NCBI GenBank assembly: GCA_036507695.1
Contig: DATCIR010000197.1
Span: 1 to 6,976, forward strand
DNA length: 6,976 nucleotides
Direction: 5' to 3'
Source: JAKEGK01 sp036507695
GTDB lineage: Bacteria > Pseudomonadota > Gammaproteobacteria > SZUA-152
Positions 1-6,873 of this stretch are shown in pieces. Numbering within the stretch: the first letter of the stretch is position 1; each line of letters begins with the position of its first letter. The notes beneath the pieces are model-generated. The model was given only the letters and a program-made list of their open reading frames with translations. It was not told the origin of the DNA and searched no databases. The position numbers and the translations under genes were made by a program.

Positions 1-36
1 AAATTCTGGTGAATACGTTTTTCTCTTACTAGTCAT
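1..36 (-). CDS. IS transposase OrfA, N-terminal 12 codons only (partial at window edge)
   Basis: An ATG at 36-34 on the minus strand opens MTSKRKTYSPEF and continues past position 1. A basic start followed by Y-S-P-E-F(-K) is typical of the N-terminus of IS3-family OrfA proteins, which continue into a helix-turn-helix DNA-binding domain. A GAGG ribosome-binding site lies about 8 nt upstream. Only 12 residues are visible, so neither the helix-turn-helix nor the DDE catalytic part (normally in OrfB) can be confirmed. The identical start in the tandem copy, preceded by the same leader, supports a real reading frame. Confidence 0.6.
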   Translation of the reverse strand, partial: MTSKRKTYSPEF

Positions 37-104
37 TGTTTACACCTCTTCTTTCATGGGTTAGTTTATCCCATTTGGGTGTACAGATTCATTAAACCAC
101 TTCA
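1..104 (-). mobile_element. IS3-family-like insertion sequence, left end (partial, runs off window)
   Basis: Read on the minus strand, the element starts at 104 with TGAAGTGGTTTAATGAATC, the 5'-TG start usual for IS3-family ends. It then has a leader with a small hairpin (ATGGG 56-60 pairing with CCCAT 70-74, nested inside TACACC 41-46 pairing with GGTGTA 78-83), a GAGG ribosome-binding site and the first codons of a transposase orfA. It leaves the window at position 1, so the body and the other end are not visible. It is an exact repeat of 114-217. The IS3 assignment rests on the terminal TG, the leader layout and the start of the protein only. Confidence 0.7.
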
Positions 105-149
105 CTCACGTTTAAATTCTGGTGAATACGTTTTTCTCTTACTAGTCAT
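102..149 (-). pseudogene. Transposase OrfA remnant, 15 codons then stop
   Basis: This frame starts at ATG 149-147 with the same ribosome-binding site and leader as the copy at 36. It reads MTSKRKTYSPEFKRE and then meets TGA at 104-102. The stop is formed by the terminal TGA of the adjoining IS end, so the frame is broken by the second IS copy and not by a point mutation. The extra residues K-R-E extend the OrfA-like motif beyond what the partial copy shows. It is too short to have function. Confidence 0.65.
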
Positions 150-217
150 TGTTTACACCTCTTCTTTCATGGGTTAGTTTATCCCATTTGGGTGTACAGA
201 TTCATTAAACCACTTCA
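105..217 (-). mobile_element. Truncated IS3-family-like end, 113 bp, in tandem with the next copy
   Basis: Positions 114-217 match 1-104 base for base with a period of 113 bp. The outer boundary is sharp: the match stops at 217 and is followed by REP-like sequence from 218. The inner boundary is also sharp: base 104 is the terminal T of the second copy. This 113-bp piece carries the leader, ribosome-binding site and 15 codons of orfA before the second copy interrupts it. The simplest reading is that one IS inserted in the same orientation into an older, nearly identical IS, or that two IS ends formed a head-to-tail junction. A misassembled tandem repeat is the main alternative. Confidence 0.7.
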
Positions 218-286
218 GGTGGACATGGCCACCGTTGTGTGGTGTCCGATATGATCCACCGCAAAGGTGGGCGGCACCCACCCTAC
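218..286. repeat. REP-like hairpin pair A (REPIN-like), left half decayed and cut by IS end
   Basis: The right half, 266-286, reads GGTGGGC-GGC-ACCCACC followed by CTAC. It is a 21-nt unit whose stem keeps six pairs, with one mismatch next to the loop. The left half, 218-233, reads GGTGGAC-ATG-GCCACC and is a recognisable but degenerate partner. It lacks the GTAG tetranucleotide expected at its outer side, exactly where the IS end stops. The spacer is 32 nt. The layout matches the intact pairs at 510-580 and 6662-6730. Confidence 0.65.
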
Positions 287-295
287 AGAAATACT

Positions 296-376
296 CCTTC
301 TCCCTTGATAAAGAGGGCTGGGGTGAGGGTGAAAAAACTCAAGTTTTGCTGCATTAATCTATTTCACCCCTCATCC
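296..376. repeat. Imperfect palindromic intergenic repeat (CTCCCTT / GGGTGAGGG type)
   Basis: CCTTCTCCCTT at 296-306 is followed by an AGAGGG arm and then GGGGTGAGGGTGAAA at 320-334. The last of these is largely complementary to TTTCACCCCTCATCC at 362-376. The CCTTCTCCCT block recurs at 450-459 and 470-480, and in reverse at 606-617, so it belongs to a local family of short repeats. Similar CTCCC...GGGTGAGGG sequences are, from memory, common in proteobacterial intergenic DNA. No function can be assigned. Confidence 0.45.
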
Positions 377-431
377 TCGGCGCTTGCTCCAGACAGCGCT
401 CTACCTCGTGCATGGCCCAGGCCAGTCTCTC

Positions 432-446
432 GACCGGTTCCCGGTC
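432..446. repeat. Short perfect hairpin, 6-bp stem
   Basis: GACCGG (432-437), a 3-nt TTC loop and CCGGTC (441-446) form a small perfect stem-loop inside the gene-free left region. No T-run follows on either strand, so it does not look like an intrinsic terminator. Confidence 0.4.
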
Positions 447-469
447 TCACCTTCTCCCTGCACTCGTAA

Positions 470-617
470 CCTTCTCCCTTCAAGAGGGTGTCGCAAAACC
501 CGGTTTATTGTAGGGTGGGCAGCGCCCACCGTTATAGTCACAATCAATTGCCGCACATTGGTGGGCCGTGCCCACCCTACAAATGAGTTTTACGACACCC
601 TCCTCAAGGGGAGAAGG
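470..617. repeat. 148-bp MITE-like element with ~30-bp inverted ends enclosing a REP pair
   Basis: The left arm 470-499 (CCTTCTCCC ... GAGGGTGTCGCAAAAC) and the right arm 587-617 (GTTTTACGACACCCTC ... GGGGAGAAGG) are inverted repeats. About 26 of 31 positions match by eye, allowing one gap. The innermost 16 bp, 484-499 against 587-602, differ at only one position. The arms bracket the REP pair at 510-580. No transposase is encoded, so this is a non-autonomous palindromic element or two nested repeats. Mobility is not shown. Confidence 0.6.
510..580. repeat. REP-like hairpin pair B (intact REPIN-like unit)
   Basis: The left unit 510-530 is GTAG + GGTGGGC-AGC-GCCCACC. The right unit 560-580 is its inverted partner, GGTGGGC-CGT-GCCCACC + CTAC. 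Both have perfect 7-bp stems with different 3-nt loops, and the spacer is 29 nt. The GTAG tetranucleotide beside a hairpin, and two units in inverted orientation, are the features described for REP/REPIN elements mobilised by RAYT (TnpA-REP) proteins. No RAYT gene is in the window. Confidence 0.85.
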
Positions 618-653
618 AATTTGTATGACAGCAGTGTTGTATTATCGTGAATT

Positions 654-678
654 CTTTGCGCCTCAGCGCCTTTGCGTT
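654..678. repeat. Short CTTTGCG direct repeat
   Basis: CTTTGCG at 654-660 recurs at 670-676, giving CTTTGCGCC TCAG CGCCTTTGCGTT. The minus strand reads AACGCAAAGGCGC and then GAGGCGCAAAG. Comparable 'GCAAAGGCGCAAAG' strings are, from memory, common intergenic filler in several bacterial groups. It lies about 50 bp beyond the end of prpC. Nothing indicates a function. Confidence 0.4.
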
Positions 679-706
679 AAAGCTTTTTAAAAACTGCTTG
701 CCGCAC

Positions 707-728
707 AAATATTTCTGACGAAATATTT
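707..728 (-). terminator. AT-rich hairpin overlapping the prpC stop codon, weak terminator candidate
   Basis: AAATATTTC (707-715) and GAAATATTT (720-728) form a perfect 9-bp stem with a 4-nt loop, overlapping the TAA stop at 729-727. On the transcribed (minus) strand the next T-run (TTTTT, 693-689) lies about 14 nt past the stem, and the stem is AT-rich. It is therefore not a textbook intrinsic terminator. It is the only clear hairpin directly at the 3' end of the cluster and may mark or protect the transcript end. Confidence 0.35.
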
Positions 729-1878
729 AACGCTGATCCACAGGAACAAAGGCCCGCGGTTCCGGCCCGGTGTAACGCGAGCCGGGCCGGATCAGCGCGT
801 TATTGGCGCGTTGTTCCATAATGTGCGCGGCCCAGCCGGTAATGCGCGAACAGACAAAAATCGGCGTGTATAACGCCACCGGTATGCCCATGAAAAAATA
901 CGCGGACGCGCTGTAAAAGTCCAGGTTGGGGAACAATTGTTTTTCACTCCACATGAATTGTTCGATGGCTTCGGATACCGGAAAGACAACCGTGTCACCG
1001 GCTTGCCGGCTGAGTTGCTTCGACCAGGCCTTGATGATCGGGCTGCGCGGATCGGCAGTTTTATACACCCGGTGTCCAAAGCCCATGATCTTTTCCTTGC
1101 GCGCCAGCGCGTCCTTGAGTGCGGGCGCGACTTGCTCCGCTGATTGAAAGCGTTGAATCAATGCCATGGCGGCTTCATTGGCGCCGCCATGCAAGGGTCC
1201 GCGCAGCGTGCCGATCGCCGAAACCACCGCCGAATAAAAATCCGCTAAGGTGGAGGCCGCCACCCGCGCCGCAAAGGTCGAGGCGTTGAATTCATGTTCA
1301 GCGTATAGGATCAGCGATACATTCATGGCGTCGATGTGCGTTTTATCGGGTTGCTTGCCGGTTAATAGTGTCAGGAAATATTCCCCGGTGCTGGCGGCTT
1401 GCAGGGTGGTATCGATGCGCTGGCGATCGGCATGAAAGCGGTGCCAATACAATAACAACGAAGGCATTACCGCCAGCAGGCGGTCGGCGATGTCGTGTTG
1501 TTGTGGAAACTGTTGTTGCAACTTTTTTTCTAAAAACAAGGTTTCCGGTTCAAGGCAGCCCAGCATGGAACACGCGGTGCGCAGCACATCCATGGGGTGG
1601 GCGGTGGCCGGTATTGTTTCCAGCGTCTCTTTCAATGCATCGGGGATGGTGCGCAAGGATTGCAGGCGTTGTTGATAACGTGCGAGTTCAGCGCGGTTTG
1701 GCAGTTTGTTATATAACAATAGGTACGCCACTTCTTCAAACGACGCCTGGTTTGCCAGATCCTGAATCGAATAGCCGCGGTAATTAAGGCCTTGACCCTG
1801 GCCCACGGTGCAAATCGCGGATTCGCCCGCGATGACATCCGCGAGGCCGGCGGTTTTCGTTTTGTGGGTCGTAGCCAT
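727..1878 (-). CDS. prpC: 2-methylcitrate synthase (PrpC)
   Basis: Condenses propionyl-CoA with oxaloacetate to 2-methylcitrate, the entry step of the cytosolic methylcitrate cycle. The 383-residue length is usual for the short bacterial (type I-like) citrate/2-methylcitrate synthases. Catalytic residues are in place: His230 in GPLHGGANE, His269 in GFGHRVYK and Asp320 in NLDFYSA. HEFNAS follows at 195-200 and DPRS at 276-279. Short citrate synthases and methylcitrate synthases are hard to separate by motif alone. The adjacent prpB, 13 nt upstream, makes PrpC the better call, though some PrpC enzymes also accept acetyl-CoA. The start is ATG at 1878-1876. No strong ribosome-binding site precedes it: a GAG lies too far upstream and AAGGA lies about 17 nt away inside the end of prpB. 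Translation may therefore depend on coupling to prpB. It is the last gene of the cluster; no prpD, acnD or prpF follows. Confidence 0.93.
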   Translation of the reverse strand: MATTHKTKTAGLADVIAGESAICTVGQGQGLNYRGYSIQDLANQASFEEVAYLLLYNKLPNRAELARYQQRLQSLRTIPDALKETLETIPATAHPMDVLRTACSMLGCLEPETLFLEKKLQQQFPQQHDIADRLLAVMPSLLLYWHRFHADRQRIDTTLQAASTGEYFLTLLTGKQPDKTHIDAMNVSLILYAEHEFNASTFAARVAASTLADFYSAVVSAIGTLRGPLHGGANEAAMALIQRFQSAEQVAPALKDALARKEKIMGFGHRVYKTADPRSPIIKAWSKQLSRQAGDTVVFPVSEAIEQFMWSEKQLFPNLDFYSASAYFFMGIPVALYTPIFVCSRITGWAAHIMEQRANNALIRPGSRYTGPEPRAFVPVDQR

Positions 1879-1891
1879 TGTAGTGGATTAC

Positions 1892-2791
1892 TCATTCCTT
1901 ACCGGAGGACAATTTGTCATCCAGCGCTTTTTCATACTGATAATAGTTGAGGATTTCGTAAAGTTCTTCGCGTGTTTGCAGGCGGTCAATCAGGGTTGCC
2001 TGGGTGCGCTCGGTTTTTAATGTTTGATAGACGTTCAGGGCGGCGGCGCTCATGGCGCGAAACGCGGTGAGCGGGTACAGCACCAGTTGCACGCCCGCGT
2101 TACCGAGTTCATCCATGTTAAACAACGGTGTTTTGCCGAACTCGGTGATATTGGCCAGTACCGGCACTTTTACTGAATGGCAAAACTTCTTGTATTCGTC
2201 GAGGCGGGTGAGGGCTTCGGCAAAAATAATATTCGCGCCCGCGCTGACGTACTGTTTGGCGCGTTCGATGGCGGCGTCCAGGCCCTCCACCGCATACGCA
2301 TCGGTGCGCGCGATAATCATAAAGTCCGGATTGCTTTTTCCGTTGTTCGCCGCCTTGATGCGCTCCTGCATTTCGCCGCTTGAAACCAATACCTTGCCCG
2401 GCCGGTGGCCGCAGCGTTTGCTGTCCACCTGATCCTCGATTTGCATCGCGGCCGCGCCCGCGCCGATTAAGGCGTGCGCCGTGCGGGCCGGATCGGAAAA
2501 GCCGGTATCGGCGTCGACGATCAAGGGCAACTGCGTGATGGCGGTAATGCGCCTTGTGTCTTCCAGCACATTGTCCAGTGTGGTTATGCCCAAATCCGGC
2601 AATCCGAAGGATGCATTGGCGACGCCCGCGCCGGATAAATACAGCGCGTTAAAACCGGCTTGTTGCGCCAGCAAGGCGCAATAGGCGTTAATGGTTCCCA
2701 CCACGGCCAGGGGTTTTTCCTTTTGCAGGGCGCGTTGCAAGCGCTGGCCGGGTGTTAAGCTTGATAATTCTGGCGTGCTTGCTTCGGTCAT
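1892..2791 (-). CDS. prpB: 2-methylisocitrate lyase (PrpB)
   Basis: Cleaves 2-methylisocitrate to pyruvate and succinate, the last step of the methylcitrate cycle, as a Mg2+-dependent TIM-barrel enzyme of the isocitrate lyase/PEP mutase superfamily. With the start at 2791 the protein is 299 residues, close to the roughly 296 of E. coli PrpB. Visible motifs are YLSGAGVANA (51-60), the metal-binding VDADTGF (92-98, Asp93 and Asp95), IED (118-120) and the signature KRCGH (125-129) with catalytic Cys127. The frame is open upstream to 2857, but those codons lie inside the end of the acetoacetyl-CoA synthetase gene. The ATG at 2791 follows an AGGA at 2803-2800 with an 8-nt spacer and sits 1 nt after the upstream TAA. 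This strongly favours the short start and points to translational coupling. Carboxyvinyl-carboxyphosphonate mutase-type annotation is possible for the superfamily but less likely beside prpC. Confidence 0.95.
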   Translation of the reverse strand: MTEASTPELSSLTPGQRLQRALQKEKPLAVVGTINAYCALLAQQAGFNALYLSGAGVANASFGLPDLGITTLDNVLEDTRRITAITQLPLIVDADTGFSDPARTAHALIGAGAAAMQIEDQVDSKRCGHRPGKVLVSSGEMQERIKAANNGKSNPDFMIIARTDAYAVEGLDAAIERAKQYVSAGANIIFAEALTRLDEYKKFCHSVKVPVLANITEFGKTPLFNMDELGNAGVQLVLYPLTAFRAMSAAALNVYQTLKTERTQATLIDRLQTREELYEILNYYQYEKALDDKLSSGKE

Positions 2792-2792
2792 T

Positions 2793-4757
<1,965 letters not shown>

Positions 4758-4765
4758 CGGGGTTA

Positions 4766-4770
4766 CCTTA
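4766..4770 (-). promoter_or_regulatory. Ribosome-binding site deciding the aacS start
   Basis: TAAGG on the minus strand lies 8 nt before the ATG at 4757. The competing upstream GTG at 4799 has a GGAG only about 1 nt away, inside the 4799-4816 hairpin, which is too close for a normal start. The first 14 codons of the longer reading (MDSIHDKPFLKVTP) are therefore probably untranslated leader. Confidence 0.55.
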
Positions 4771-4798
4771 AGAAACGGTTTGTCATGTATTGAATCCA

Positions 4799-4816
4799 CT
4801 CTCCCTTGAGGGAGAG
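4799..4816. repeat. Perfect 8-bp hairpin between the dehydrogenase and aacS genes
   Basis: CTCTCCCT (4799-4806), TG and AGGGAGAG (4809-4816) form a perfect inverted repeat. It recalls the CTCCCTT blocks in the left gene-free region (296-306, 470-480). No T-run follows on the minus strand, so it is unlikely to terminate transcription. It may be an mRNA processing or stability element, or just a repeat remnant. Confidence 0.6.
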
Positions 4817-4843
4817 GGAAGAATCAACGTTCAATGCCGCAAT

Positions 4844-4901
4844 GGTGGGCTGTGCCCACCCTACATCGCTTAATTGACCCGTAGGGTGGGCGCTGCCCAC
4901 C
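4844..4901. repeat. REP-like hairpin pair C, inside-out arrangement, within the gene cluster
   Basis: The left unit 4844-4864 is GGTGGGC-TGT-GCCCACC + CTAC. The right unit 4881-4901 is GTAG + GGTGGGC-GCT-GCCCACC. Both stems are perfect 7-bp, and the spacer is 16 nt. Here the GTAG ends face each other, whereas in pairs B and D they face outward. The pair ends 10 bp past the dehydrogenase stop codon and fills most of the only wide gap in the cluster, so it would be transcribed in any read-through mRNA. Confidence 0.85.
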
Positions 4902-4910
4902 TCTTATAGC

Positions 4911-5672
4911 CTACATCCTCAACGCGCCATCCAGCCGGATCACTTCGCCGTTGAACATCCGATTGTTGAATATATGCAGCACCAAATCGGCGAACTCATC
5001 GGGGTAGCCAATGCGTTTAGGAAACGGAATGGATTCCGCCAAGGCATTGATGGCTTTTTCCGGCAGCTTGTCGAACAACGGCGTTTTGAATAGGCCCGGC
5101 GCGATCGTTACCACCCGGATGCCAAAACGCGCGAACTCGCGGGCGAGCGGCAAGGTCATGCTGGCGATACCGCCCTTGGACGCGGAGTAGGCCGCTTGTC
5201 CGATTTGACCGTCGAAAGCGGCGATGGATGCGGTGTTGATAATCACGCCGCGTTCACTGTCCTGTCGCGGTGTATTATGCTGCATGGCGTTGGCGGCGGC
5301 GCGGCATACACAAAACGTGGCGGTGAGATTAATGTTAATCGTCCTCGCAAAATCGTCCGTGGCCATTAACGCATCCTTGCCGAGAACGCGCTGGCTGGGC
5401 GCAACGCCGGCGCAATTGACCGCGAGATTGATATAACCGAACTGCTTGACGGCTTCGGCCACGGCTTCATCCACCTGTTTTTCATGCGTGACATCCACTT
5501 TAATGAATAGCGCGTTATTACCCAGTTCTTTTACTGCCTGTTTTCCCGCGGATTCATTGATATCAAGCATGGCCACTTTGCCGTGTGCGTTAATAATAGC
5601 TTGCGCGGTGGCAAGACCGAGCCCGGACGCGCCGCCCGTCACTATTGCATGAATAGTCTGATGCGAATTCAT
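4911..5672 (-). CDS. Short-chain dehydrogenase, HSD10-like (probable 3-hydroxy-2-methylbutyryl-CoA / 3-hydroxyacyl-CoA dehydrogenase)
   Basis: NAD-dependent oxidoreductase of the classical SDR family, 253 residues, cytosolic, with no signal peptide or membrane segment. The Rossmann glycine motif TGGASGLG is at 12-19. Asp37 at the end of the second strand (LDINES) favours NAD over NADP. NCAG is at 86-89. The catalytic set is Ser149, Tyr162 and Lys166 (YSASK), with APGLFKTPL following at 191-199. The insert around 130-142 (MQHNTPRQDSERG) and the C-terminus RLDGALRM closely recall HSD17B10-type enzymes, which oxidise 2-methyl-3-hydroxybutyryl-CoA in isoleucine breakdown and short 3-hydroxyacyl-CoAs. 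Substrate is inferred; a 3-hydroxybutyrate dehydrogenase role feeding the neighbouring acetoacetate genes is the main alternative. The ATG at 5672 overlaps the HMG-CoA lyase TAA by one base (TAATG), with AGGAG at 5685-5681 spaced 8 nt, so the two are translationally coupled. Confidence 0.88.
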   Translation of the reverse strand: MNSHQTIHAIVTGGASGLGLATAQAIINAHGKVAMLDINESAGKQAVKELGNNALFIKVDVTHEKQVDEAVAEAVKQFGYINLAVNCAGVAPSQRVLGKDALMATDDFARTININLTATFCVCRAAANAMQHNTPRQDSERGVIINTASIAAFDGQIGQAAYSASKGGIASMTLPLAREFARFGIRVVTIAPGLFKTPLFDKLPEKAINALAESIPFPKRIGYPDEFADLVLHIFNNRMFNGEVIRLDGALRM

Positions 5673-6595
5673 TATGATGTCTCCTGTTGGATCCAGTCAG
5701 GAATTCCAGCACTGCCAACCCGGCTGTTATTGCGGCGTTGCAGCTGGTGTGAAATATCGTTGCCGACCTTGATCAGGCGATGCAGATCAACGCCGGTATG
5801 AATACCCATGCCGTGCAACATATATATGACGTCTTCGGTGGCGACATTGCCTGCCGCGCCTTTTGCATAGGGGCAGCCACCTAAACCCGCCACCGATGCA
5901 TCCACAATGCGCACCCCCATTTCCAGACTGGCGAGAATATTCGCCAAGGCCTGGCCCCGCGTGTCATGATAATGGGCGGCCAGTTTATCGAACGGAACTG
6001 CATCGGCGGCCTGTTTTAGCAATGCCTGTACTTGCCGAGGTGTGCCAACACCGATGGTGTCGCCCAATGATACTTCATAACATCCCGCGTCATATAAACG
6101 CTTCGCCACGTCAATGACTCTGTTGACCGGGACGCGGCCCTCATAGGGACAGCCGAAAATACACGAGACATAACCGCGCACGCTGATGCCATGGGCTTTG
6201 GCGATTTGCATCACGGGCTTGAAGCGCGCGAAGGATTCATCAATAGTGCAGCCGATGTTTTTCTGGCAGAAGGTATCGGACGCCGCGGTAAACACCGCGA
6301 TGGAGCTTACCCCGGCGACTAACGCGCGTTGCATGCCTTTTTCGTTGGGCACCAGCGCGGTGTAAGTGACCGTATCCCGTGGTTGCAATTGCTTGAAGAC
6401 GGCTTCGCTATCGGCCAGCTGCGGAATTTTATCCGGGGCCACAAAACTGCCGGCTTCGATGTGGGATAGGCCGCAATCGGCCAGTTGTTCGATAAAGTCG
6501 AGCTTGTCAGCGGTGCTTAATGTGAGCGGCTCGAACTGCAAGCCGTCGCGCGGACCGACTTCCACAATTGTGACTTTTTCCGGCAGTGGATGCAT
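5672..6595 (-). CDS. mvaB: Hydroxymethylglutaryl-CoA lyase
   Basis: Cleaves HMG-CoA to acetyl-CoA and acetoacetate, the last step of leucine degradation (the gene is also called liuE in leucine clusters). It is a cytosolic TIM-barrel enzyme of the HMGL/DRE-TIM superfamily with a divalent metal. With the start at 6595 it has 307 residues, normal for bacterial members. VEVGPRDGLQ (11-20) carries the Arg16-Asp17 pair, Glu47 is in HIEAGSFV, HYHD (208-211) gives metal ligands His208 and His210, and GLGGCPYAKGAAGN (237-250) contains catalytic Cys241 and ligand Asn250. The frame stays open upstream to a TTG at 6718, but those 41 codons run through a REP hairpin pair and have no family similarity. 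The ATG at 6595 begins MHPLPEKVTIVEVGPRDG and has AAGGG at 6611-6607, spaced a rather long 11 nt. It is the first gene of the visible cluster and feeds acetoacetate to the acetoacetyl-CoA synthetase downstream. Confidence 0.95.
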   Translation of the reverse strand: MHPLPEKVTIVEVGPRDGLQFEPLTLSTADKLDFIEQLADCGLSHIEAGSFVAPDKIPQLADSEAVFKQLQPRDTVTYTALVPNEKGMQRALVAGVSSIAVFTAASDTFCQKNIGCTIDESFARFKPVMQIAKAHGISVRGYVSCIFGCPYEGRVPVNRVIDVAKRLYDAGCYEVSLGDTIGVGTPRQVQALLKQAADAVPFDKLAAHYHDTRGQALANILASLEMGVRIVDASVAGLGGCPYAKGAAGNVATEDVIYMLHGMGIHTGVDLHRLIKVGNDISHQLQRRNNSRVGSAGIPDWIQQETS

Positions 6596-6661
6596 AACAT
6601 TAACAGCCCTTGTGCTTGCGATTTTTAAAAATTCTTCGGATCGGTATTCATCATTTGTTTT
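6596..6661 (-). promoter_or_regulatory. mvaB 5' leader with AT palindrome; possible promoter region
   Basis: This 66-bp stretch separates the REP pair D from the mvaB start. It contains the ribosome-binding site AAGGG (6611-6607) and the perfect palindrome ATTTTTAAAAAT at 6621-6632, which is AT-rich enough to be a -10 region or a small operator. I see no good -35 box at the right spacing, so a promoter here is only a guess based on position. Confidence 0.2.
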
Positions 6662-6730
6662 GTAGGGTGGGCTCTGCCCACCATTAAGTGCGCTAATCGA
6701 TACTTTATCGGTGGGCAATGCCCACCCTAC
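6662..6730. repeat. REP-like hairpin pair D (intact REPIN-like unit) upstream of mvaB
   Basis: The left unit 6662-6682 is GTAG + GGTGGGC-TCT-GCCCACC. The right unit 6710-6730 is GGTGGGC-AAT-GCCCACC + CTAC. Both stems are perfect, the spacer is 27 nt, and the GTAG ends face outward as in pair B. The overall length of 69 bp against 71 bp for pair B, with unrelated spacers and loops, shows that it is the hairpin units that are conserved. Confidence 0.85.
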
Positions 6731-6763
6731 TTGCTACTTGCTTCTAACGTAAATTTCTCGAAT

Positions 6764-6831
6764 GGGTGGTTTATCGGAGGGCAATGCACCCAAAGGGCAC
6801 TTGTGACCTTTAGGTTATAAACCCACCCTGC
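6764..6831. repeat. Degraded, interrupted REP-like element E
   Basis: TATCGGAGGGCAATGC (6772-6787) resembles the right unit of pair D (TATCGGTGGGCAATGC). Its expected continuation CCCACCCTAC appears only as CCCACCCTGC at 6822-6831. About 34 nt are inserted between, containing AAAGG (6792-6796) complementary to CCTTT (6807-6811). Outer arms GGGTGGTTTAT (6764-6774) and ATAAACCCACCC (6817-6828 region) are also inverted repeats apart from one base. This looks like a REP pair that was rearranged or used as an insertion site. Confidence 0.5.
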
Positions 6832-6873
6832 AATTCAACTACGACCTGAATGGCACTTACTTAAGCTCGGAAC

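Noticed and set aside
1..217. CRISPR array or integron attC array.
   Set aside because: Only two units, the 113-bp unit is identical throughout with no repeat/spacer division, and the minus strand reads as an IS end with a transposase start.
354..446. Minus-strand open stretch reading DREPVERLAWAMHEVERC and ending in a stop at 356-354, which looks like an amphipathic helix.
   Set aside because: Only about 30 codons, bounded by a stop at 449-447, with no ribosome-binding site before the internal ATG at 413, and it overlaps repeat arms. It may be a decayed gene or repeat fragment, but nothing supports a gene.
239..650. Plus-strand open frames of 76 and 88 codons in the left region.
   Set aside because: They run across palindromic repeats and REP units, have low-complexity translations with many Pro, Ser and Arg, lack ribosome-binding sites and have no recognisable family.
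792..1147. Open frames on both strands inside prpC, and similar ones inside prpB, aacS, the dehydrogenase and mvaB.
   Set aside because: They are antisense or shifted readings of clearly conserved enzymes with intact catalytic motifs in the main frame.
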